From Oscarella lobularis (lineage: Eukaryota > Porifera > Homoscleromorpha > Homosclerophorida > Oscarellidae), in contig NC_089178.1 of assembly GCF_947507565.1 (NCBI RefSeq), positions 1,488,001 through 1,552,000 on the forward strand: a stretch of DNA of 64,000 bases. Reading direction: 5' to 3'. Positions within the stretch are counted from its first letter, which is position 1; each line of letters opens with the position of its first letter. The translations under genes were made by a program, and so were the position numbers. The notes under the pieces are model-generated. The model did not search any database, was not told where the DNA came from, and saw only the letters and a list, made by a program, of their open reading frames with translations. This document shows positions 56,461 to 64,000 of this stretch, one piece after another.

Positions 56461-58414
56461 CTACGTCAAGACGGTCGTTTCCGACGATACCGATGGCGGG
56501 GGTGATTGAGACGCTGGTTCTGTTGTGCTCTCGTTCTTTTGCTCGTCCGACAGGCTCTCCGATTCTATGCTGCTGTCTTCTGATTTGAGGCTCTGCATCA
56601 CCTTTCTGTGCTTGTAGATAACCCACGCAGCGCCCGTGATGAACAAGCCGCAAAAGAAGCACGAGATGCATACTAAGGCTAAGACGACAGACGAAATGCG
56701 GTTGGAATCATCCTCTGGTTCTTCGGTTATTTGACCTAGAATGCGCATTTGTCTCAAAAACGTTTCTGAAATGAGGACTCACTGGATGGCTCCGAAGTCG
56801 GTGGAGGCGGTCGACATTTGCGCTTGCGAATCCTTTTTCCTCTTATACAAGGTGGGGGCGGCGGCGGCGGCGGTAATGACGGATCTCCGGACCCATAATC
56901 GCTTGGTTCTTCGGGACGCTCAAATATGTAAAAAGCAGTAGGAATGGTAAACTCGTACGTCGCGTTCACGGGCACCGGTTCGCTCATTGGAGTGCATCCA
57001 CTGTTGTGATGAAGAGGACACTAAGGAAACATATCGATAACGACTGCCAGACCTTTCATATCTCTGTACGCACCTTTGGTAAATAGAATATGTGACCGTG
57101 ATTATGTGGCCAACAAAGAGCGACTTGGCACGTCAAAAACGTGTATTTGGTAAACATGGCTAGATATTGAGTGCTGAGATCAAAGCAGAAGGTAAATTCT
57201 GAGGGATTGTTGTCTTTGAAGTAGACGACGTCCTCTGCATGCTTAGCCGGACATCTACAAGAAAAAATCTGAACTACTACACCGTAACATTATATGATGT
57301 ACCCTCGATGAAGGATGCGTTGATAATCTCCTCTAGCAAGCTTATCCTTTACCGGTACTCTGTCCGAATGAGCAAAGCACTCTTGAACAACCATCCAATC
57401 CCGAACCACCTCAGCTACAACACAATAAATTACTTAACTACCTAATTAACTCAAACGACGCATATGTATCAGACTTTTAATTGCAGAATTTTTCCAATGA
57501 ACGCACAAACTGTGCTCGCTATTTGCATTCCATTTCTCAACGTAGTTTTCTATTGTTAATATTTTATGCTTTTCTTTCAAGCAGTCACTACGGGCTTTGC
57601 TAGCTGTGTTTGATTTTATCTTGTAGAGGGATACTTCCGGAAAATATGCGTAGTGAGGGGTCGAAAAACTCTCTTTTCCCCCATTGCCAAGCCCCGTGTA
57701 AAAGGTACAAGAAATCGGATATCGATGTAGCGCCGTAGAATTTTGACCGTCACTAGTCGAATTGTAGACAATAACCTACATCAAACTTGTTACAGATTTT
57801 AACGAGGATCTGTTGCTTACATCATTGTAAAACGTCAGCAATTTTGTTCCCTCCTGTTTTGTCGAAGAGCCACAAAGGCGCTGAGAATTAATGTCAATTC
57901 TCCATACTATCAGCGGACCAAGAGTTGGATTTTTGTAGTTTGTATAATTGCACGTTGGATCGCGGAGAGTCACTCGTCCGTCCGAGCGAATAGCCACCGG
58001 CGCTCGAATTCGCATCTCGTGCGGTAAACACTCAGGTACCAACGGTTTCGTAGGGCCGCTGGGAGAGGCGTGAGATAATGCACCTGAAAACGAAAGATCG
58101 TCGTTCACGGAAGGACGCACTGCCGAAGGGCACGAATAATAAACAAGTAGTGTGAGAGTATCTACGTCTAGCTAAACGCAAACTAGACTGGTCACTCGCG
58201 ATAAATGCAGATTGTGTAAGAGGGACTGAGAGGAAAGGAGAATTTTGCGAACACCCGGAAACGGGAGGGGACCTTGCAGGAAATACAAGCGAGGGTTTTC
58301 TATACTTGTAGAGAGGCAAAGTCGTTCTATACAGTCATTTACACTACCTAAAGTAAACAGGACGAAGATGATAGTGGGAAAATTACTGCTCTTGCTCCTG
58401 CAGTTTTGAGTCAT
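56461..58414 (-). CDS. ZP-domain single-pass membrane protein
   Basis: Extracellular ZP modules polymerise in matrices and egg coats. The ATG at 58414 gives MTQNCRSKSSNFPTIIFVLF, a signal peptide. The ectodomain has VPECLPHEMRIRAPVAIRSD and VTLRDPTCNYT (ZP-N-like beginning with spaced Cys), VWRIDINSQRLCG and CPAKHAEDVVYFKDNNPSEF. ALCWPHNHGHIFYLPKC and HNSGCTPMSEPVPVNATYEF follow (ZP-C-like with its Cys pairs). A proline-rich linker with a run of nine prolines and a basic KRIRKRKC site (possible furin-type cleavage) is next. The transmembrane helix SVVLALVCISCFFCGLFITG precedes an acidic Ser-rich cytoplasmic tail ending ETTVLT at 56461. ZP assignment rests on cysteine spacing and order. Ligand is unknown. 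Confidence 0.65.
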
Positions 58415-59049
58415 CACTGCGTGCCGTTGCTGCTGTGGGGAGAGAGGAAGAGGAAAGAAGGTGAGTCAACCGTGCGGTATTATGACTGAGTCACTGACCG
58501 TGTAGGAAAAGAGAGTACCGGGTGTGCAAGAGATCCGCTCCGCGGCGACTACGAAAATAAGCCCGGAGTTGCGCGTCGCGTCGCCAGTCTACTGAGAGCT
58601 CCGTCGCGAAAGGAGGAGCTAGCTAGAGCAAATCAGAGAGATCGTTTATAATCGAATTTCCGCTCCGATTCCTCGATTTGTGCGCATATGTTGTCCAAAG
58701 CGTAATCTGATTTCCGCGTGTGCGTCATAGTGCTACGGTTTTTGGAAAGTTCTCGTTATTTGATCAGGCGCTCGAACATCAGTGTACCTACGCGAATCTC
58801 CGGAGCGGGGCGCATGACTCGAAGCCACGTCTAGACCGTACAATAGCGTGTCTGATAGCGTGTCTGATAGCGTGGAAAATCGATAAAAATCGCGTCCAGA
58901 GCCTCGGGCATCTCCTGAACTTCGAACTTGGTACCACGCTTTCCTGAACTTCGAGCTTTGTGTACCACGTCCGGTACCACGTCCGGCGCACCACGTCGTT
59001 TCGCAAGAGCTTTCTTTCTTTATACGGGCGTTTTCCGACGTCATCAAAG
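58415..59049. promoter_or_regulatory. Divergent promoter region ZP protein / PIGA
   Basis: 635 bp between two divergent ATGs. No gene is recognised. A small triplication GCGTGTCTGATA occurs near 58849-58870, and repeated CGTCCGGTACCACGTCCGG near 58966-58986. No TATA box is obvious. Confidence 0.4.
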
Positions 59050-61095
59050 ATGTCGCACAACGTTTGGTAAGAAAAAGTACGGCGTGAAGAGGACGACGGT
59101 TCATTTTCGCATTTCAGCATGGTGTCGGATTTTTTCTATCCTAACGTGGGGGGAGTAGAGACTCACATATACCAGTTGTCTCAGTGCCTCATCGAAAGAG
59201 GTCACAAGGTGCGCAGTCAAAACAGAATTCGCAACGGCTATTTCATTTCCTGTTCTCTGCCCCGTCTGCGGTCCAAGATCGTGATCGTGACGCACGCATA
59301 CGGCGACAGAATAGGAATTCGCTACCTGAGCAATTTCCTGAAGGTCGCCACAAATATGTCCCATGTTTGGGCGCTGTTGTTAATATTCATGAGCGAAGGT
59401 CTACTATCTTCCGGTGACCACCTTCTACAACCAAAATACGCTGCCCACGGTGGTCACCACACTTCCTCTCTTCAGGGATATTCTCGTTAGGGAAAGAATA
59501 ACGATATTCCACTCTCATTCCGTTAGTTCGATCGTTTATGTTGAATTACGAGTTGTGGTTGTGCTAGAAACCTTTCTTCAGGCCTTTTCTGTTCTCGGTC
59601 AGGAAGGGATTCTCCACGCGAGAACGTTGGGAATTAGAGCCCTTTTCACTGACCATTCTTTATTTGGATTCGCCGACGGCAGTTCCATTATAACAAACAA
59701 GTTCCTGGAGCTATCTTTAGCTGATGTTCATCACGTTATCTGCGTTTCCCATACTAGGTAGAAAATAGATCAGCTTTTTTTTCTCGTTATAGGGTTTTGT
59801 ACAGTAAGGAGAACACGGTTCTAAGAGCGGCCTTATCTCCTGGAAATGTATCAGTTATTCCCAATGCCATAGACACAACGCAATTCATCCCAGACCCGTT
59901 GGCGCGAAATCCTAAAAGGGGTACGTTGTGCTTTTTTGCTGCGTTGATATCATTATTATGTGTCCCATTTTGTTACAGTTACAATTATTGTCATGAGTCG
60001 TTTGGTCTATCGAAAAGGAATGGATTTGCTAGCGCGCATCATTCCAGCAATTTGTTCCTCTTACACGAATGTCGACTTCATTATTGGCAAGTCATAGAGC
60101 TACGTTGTCGTCTGTATTATTTCCTTCCTCCTAGGAGGTGATGGGCCCAAAAGGGTTGAACTTGAAGAAATGCGCGAACAGGAGCAGCTGTTTAATCGAG
60201 TCCAGTTCCTGGGCGCTGTTAGTCATGACGACGTCAGAAACGTTAGTCGAACGCGTACACAATGTCGTCGTCGCTTTACGCTGCCTGCTAGGTCCTAGTC
60301 AAGGGAGACATTTTTTTGAATACGTCGTTGACGGAAGCCTTCTGCATTGCAATCGTTGAAGCTGCCAGCTGCGGGTAGGCGTCTAATTTATTAAAAAAAT
60401 AGAATCCGGTTGAGTTGACTTGTTGACAAAATGAAAGGCTGCTTGTCGTCAGCACTAGAGTGGGCGGCGTTCCTGAAGTTCTTCCAAGTGACATGATTCT
60501 AATGGCAGAGCCAAGAGTCCAAGGTCAGAGCCGAACGAATCTCACTTTTTTACTTTCCTTGTATACACTCAAATTAGCTCTGACGGACGCCCTCCACGAC
60601 GCAATTCGTATGATCAAAGAAGGACGGCATTTGCAGCCGAATGAATCCCACGAGCGAGTAGAAAAAATGTATCAGTGGAAAGACGTTGCAGCTAGAACAG
60701 AAAAGGTCAATAATTGATTTATGAAAATGAGAGTGCACGTATGTACATATATAGAATCCAGGTGTATGATCTGGTGGCAGGACAGCCGGCGTACACACTG
60801 CAAGAAAGACTACAGAGGTAGATGAATGCGGTGTAGGAAGTAGTATGTCTTCTGTTCTTGTGTGTTGTATGAAGGTATCGCAACGGAAGACCAATTGCCG
60901 GAGTCTTCTATGGACTGGTTGTGATCGTAGAGGTTTTCTTCCTTTGGCTTCTTGAGCTTCTACGGCCAGAGAAAGTATGTTAGAAAGCATGCAAAGCGTG
61001 TTCTTATCTTTTTCTCGACATCTCAGGACATTGACGTTGTTCCAAGTCCAAAGCCTCAAACAAAAAGCAAAAAGTATTTTCATCACTGTATATAA
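59050..61095 (+). CDS. PIGA: PIG-A, GPI-GlcNAc transferase catalytic subunit
   Basis: It catalyses the first step of GPI-anchor synthesis, transferring GlcNAc to phosphatidylinositol on the cytoplasmic face of the ER. Exon 1 is tiny: ATG at 59050 gives MSHNV, and the Cys codon is completed across the intron to [20 protein letters not shown]. Then [48 protein letters not shown][11 protein letters not shown], [46 protein letters not shown] and [13 protein letters not shown] (GT4 nucleotide-sugar site with the EX7E type spacing). [16 protein letters not shown] follows. A C-terminal membrane helix [20 protein letters not shown] precedes a short basic tail ending HHCI at 61095. Complete, with about a dozen exons. 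Confidence 0.93.
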
Positions 61096-61201
61096 TAACG
61101 TTGCGCATCTGCTAATAATTTACGGTGCACTGATTACTGAAAGAAAATTTCTTGCTAGCGAAAATGGTCCGCAATTTTGGATTCTATGTACAAATTAAAC
61201 A

Positions 61202-63891
61202 CTACACCCATTGTTTTTCGAGTGACTCTTCGCTATCCCGAGTCCCATCGAATTCATCGTCATCGCTGTCAGCTAGATCTTTCAAGGTTTCCTTTCCATT
61301 CGGAGTCTGGATTACCTATTAGAATTAGAAAAACGGATTCTAAATGTACTCACGCCTTCACTCTCCGGAATTTCTTCACCAACGTCCTTCCACTCTTCAA
61401 CTTCTGTAAAATACAGTATTGATTAATTAAATATCAAAAAGATGAGCCAAAATAATAAGGACCGACTTTCTGCGCCGTTCTCTGACGTAAGACCGTCAGA
61501 TTCTTCAAGCGCTAGCTGAAGAAAGATTAAAATTCCTTTGTATTCTCGAAATATCATTGCACTCTGACCCTTCTTCGTAACGTAATTTTCTCGTCTTGCA
61601 GCTCCCTGATAATTCGCTGCGATTCTCTGTCTTTCTTTTTGAGCACTTCAATCTCCATTCGCAACTTCATTACATCATCTGACGTCACTTCCTGTCCGTC
61701 CACAAGACCAAGTAGATCCTTAGCACCTTTCGATCTCAAAGAAGACAAAAATTCGTCCTATCCAAAACCCCTTCAGCGTAAGAAAATATCTTGACTGTTA
61801 CGTCAATCTACTTACAGCTGCTTTGAGTTCGACAACCTTCTCATCCCTCTCTCGCAACTTTTTGGTCACCTCAGCTAACTCTCGTTTCAGTACAAATATA
61901 CCTTCCGCTTCTTGAGCCAAATCAACTTGCCTCTAAAAATATTTTCACGACTGCGTGAGACCAATTTGACTTCTTTTTCTATGCTTTACTTCTATAAGCC
62001 TTCCAGCTAATGAAGAGCTTTCCAATTCAAGGTGAGTGACCCGGTCCTGAAGCAAACGATTCTCACTCCGCAGCCGCGTGTTTTCTTCGGATTCCTGCGT
62101 GGCCCTTAGTCGCATTGCTTCGTACTCTCGTTCGACTCTGAATGAATATCAAAATGTGTGAAGTATAGCATTTATTGGTTATAAACCTTTTCATTTTTTT
62201 GGTATTATATTTAACTTGCAGTGCTACTGCGATGAGCTGTTCTGGATTGCGTTCATGAATGGCACGCATTTCCTTTTGAAAATGCTGATAAAACAAAACA
62301 TTTGTAATTAAATAATGACAATTAGATTTCTGAATATCTCGCCTTCTGCATTCCCTCCATGTCTAGCTGAAGAAGCTGGGCTTTACTGCACTCCAATAAA
62401 GCAATGCCAAACTTGAACAATATTTCCATACCCTTAATAGAAAAACACTATAGTAATAATTTTTCATTCACATATTAAATCATACGTCTAAAAAGAAAAG
62501 GTCCATTATTCGCAAAACCAACTGTACGGGCAAAGACGTTGCAAACATGGTCAGAAACCACGACGATGCCCACAAGGACGTATAGAATGCCTAGGAAAAT
62601 AAACAATAAAATCAGAAGCACGTAAAATCCCTCTGTTTAGCTAACCTGGGCTTGGAAATGCAAATAGAGATCCGGAACAGATTCCTTTACAAAACAAAAA
62701 AAGCAAAAAAGCGAATGACGCAAATAAAGATTCTCATTGGGGATAGTACAGTACTGACTTGCATAAGATGTTCAAGGAGATAAAAGCAGAGGTTGAGGTG
62801 AGCCATGGACGGCGTAAAGAGAGGACGCATTCCATAGTCTTCCATCAGTTTGACAAAAACGCTAAACGCCTCTTCTTCCGGCATCTGGTGAGAAATAGAA
62901 AATGCAAAGTGTCACAGACGAAGATCAATGGAAACTGACCGCCATCAAAAGCATTCCCACAATAAAGGGACTACCTTGACAATAGCCAACCTCTCTGTCA
63001 TGCAAAGAATACGCCTGCACAAAGGAACTAGAAAGAGGATTCCTCCACGGCCAAAAAAAAGACAGAAACCTTGACAACATTAAAGAGTGCCTCTTGGCCA
63101 AGGCTATTCTGCTCCTTGAAGAGATCGTGCTGCGGAAACGTGCGCGCAATATCCCGCTGTATGATTTTCTCGCAGGGTGACGACAACTGCGTTTCAAAAG
63201 AGGAAGAGAATTAGATTGTTTTAATTTCCCACGTGTTCTAAGGTTACTTCGAGCAATTCGCCATACGTCTCCTTCAACGGCGAATCGAACGACTTGCTCA
63301 ATAGTTGCCAGGCGAGACCTCGCACGGCTTCCGGTATTCCGTCTCGAACCAGTTGTCGAACGTGCTTGGGCCGTTTCTGTACGTTCTCGTCCCAATTCGC
63401 GATAACGGCGCCCCACGCAAGATAAACGTCTTCTTCTGTGGGAGGAGTCGTCGTCGTCGTCGTCGCTACCTGATGCGCGAGCGCGTGGGCGAATGAATGA
63501 AGGAACACCTCGTCTCTTCCCCACTTACGTCAACGTTCGACGACTTCCGGAAGGTGGCCGATAGGGAAGAGAGTTTCTTCGCCACTTGTTCGATCGCGTG
63601 GTTCAGCGCGCTTTTCACCTGAAAAAGGGCATCTTTTTTATTTTATTTTTATCGCTCTTTCGCGTGGGTCACTTTTGGCGGAGGCGAATGCGAGACGACG
63701 TCTTTCGCTTTTACTACGATCTTTCGGCGAGAATCTCGTTCGATTAGCCTAGAAAGAGATGCGAAAGGAAGGTGAACGCTTTTTCGTCGTTTCTCTTCCG
63801 TTCTTCTTTCTACTTACTTGTTCTGTTCCTCTAGTTTCGCCAAAAGCTCGGCATCCTCTTCGGTCATACGCTCCTTCGTAGGCTGATCCAT
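61202..63891 (-). CDS. EVI5: EVI5-like TBC-domain Rab GTPase-activating protein
   Basis: It regulates Rab (Rab11/Rab35-type) recycling and cytokinesis. The start at 63891 gives MDQPTKERMTEEDAELLAKL-EEQNK. The TBC domain starts WGAVIANWDENVQKRPKHVR and LVRDGIPEAVRGLAWQLL. It contains the arginine finger in IIQRDIARTFPQHDLF and the glutamine finger in GYCQGSPFIVGMLLM, then PEEEAFSVFVKLMEDYGM. After about 62300 the exons encode a long coiled coil (RNPEQLIAVALQVKYNTKKM, LRMEIEVLKKKDRESQRIIR). The acidic C-terminus EKQWV ends at 61202. TBC followed by coiled coil, and no PTB domain, fits EVI5/EVI5L and not RABGAP1. It is tail-to-tail with PIGA, 106 bp apart. Confidence 0.9.
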
Positions 63892-64000
63892 TCCAGCAGG
63901 CGCTCAATTCGCTCCTAGTACGCAAAATGGATCCTTCGACTCATCGCACGAAAAGAACGTAAGGAGATACGGGCTATTGCAAAGTCCCGTAGACCTAGAC

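Noticed and set aside
58733-59120. Minus-strand open frames upstream of PIGA
   Set aside because: Arg/Ser-rich shadow text without conserved motifs, with overlapping alternatives. Treated as promoter region.
1-64000. tRNA, rRNA or snRNA genes
   Set aside because: I looked for A/B-box and cloverleaf patterns by eye and found none convincing. A covariance-model search would be decisive.

Overview
The window is nuclear DNA of an intron-rich but compact animal genome, most likely a sponge or another non-bilaterian. Genes are split by introns that are mostly about 45-60 nt long. The gene set is metazoan: HACE1, EVI5, RALGPS, heparan sulfate 2-O-sulfotransferase, a ZP-domain receptor and spongin-type short-chain collagens. 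A nuclear copy of mitochondrial cox1 reads cleanly only with TGA=Trp and with ATA at conserved Ile positions, which is the code of sponges and cnidarians and not of most bilaterians. The species assignment is inference.

Layout. 1-7.25 kb (minus): a large secreted PA14-repeat gene whose 3' end lies off the left edge. It is broken by a young 1.57-kb foldback element just after its signal peptide and by frameshifts and a stop. Three related foldback elements lie at 5.05-5.43, 5.62-7.19 and 7.51-8.25 kb. 8.5-33 kb is a tightly packed housekeeping block: COG7, AMP deaminase, an ABCG half-transporter and HACE1 (all minus), RALGPS (plus), then PRPF4, NTMT1 and STAMBP (minus). 33.1-42.1 kb is a nest of mobile DNA with a degraded copy of a sulfotransferase 5' exon at its left edge. 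Two Helitron-like (HINE-like) units surround a 505-bp-arm palindrome, and a 5.5-kb tyrosine-recombinase (Ngaro/DIRS-type) retroelement has inserted into one arm. The whole nest sits between 17-bp inverted ends and a 7-bp target duplication.

42.2-46.6 kb holds an intron-containing FAD-dependent oxidoreductase of a mainly bacterial family, flanked by two short unidentified minus-strand genes. 46.9-49.4 kb has two tandem short-chain collagen genes, both dead. One carries the cox1 insertion in a coding exon. The other is cut off by a Helitron-like fragment. 50.1-51.7 kb is a satellite-like repeat, followed by a 380-bp MITE. 52.4-64 kb has an intronless carbohydrate sulfotransferase, HS2ST, a ZP-domain membrane protein, PIGA and EVI5.

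How the genes relate: there are no operons. Neighbours are head-to-head (HACE1/RALGPS, ZP/PIGA) or tail-to-tail (RALGPS/PRPF4, PIGA/EVI5). Several products meet in the secretory and endosomal pathway: COG7 in Golgi tethering, PIGA in GPI-anchor synthesis, the two sulfotransferases in glycan sulfation, EVI5 in Rab control, and STAMBP and HACE1 in ubiquitin control. All splice junctions quoted were read by eye from GT/AG sites and frame, so they are proposals.
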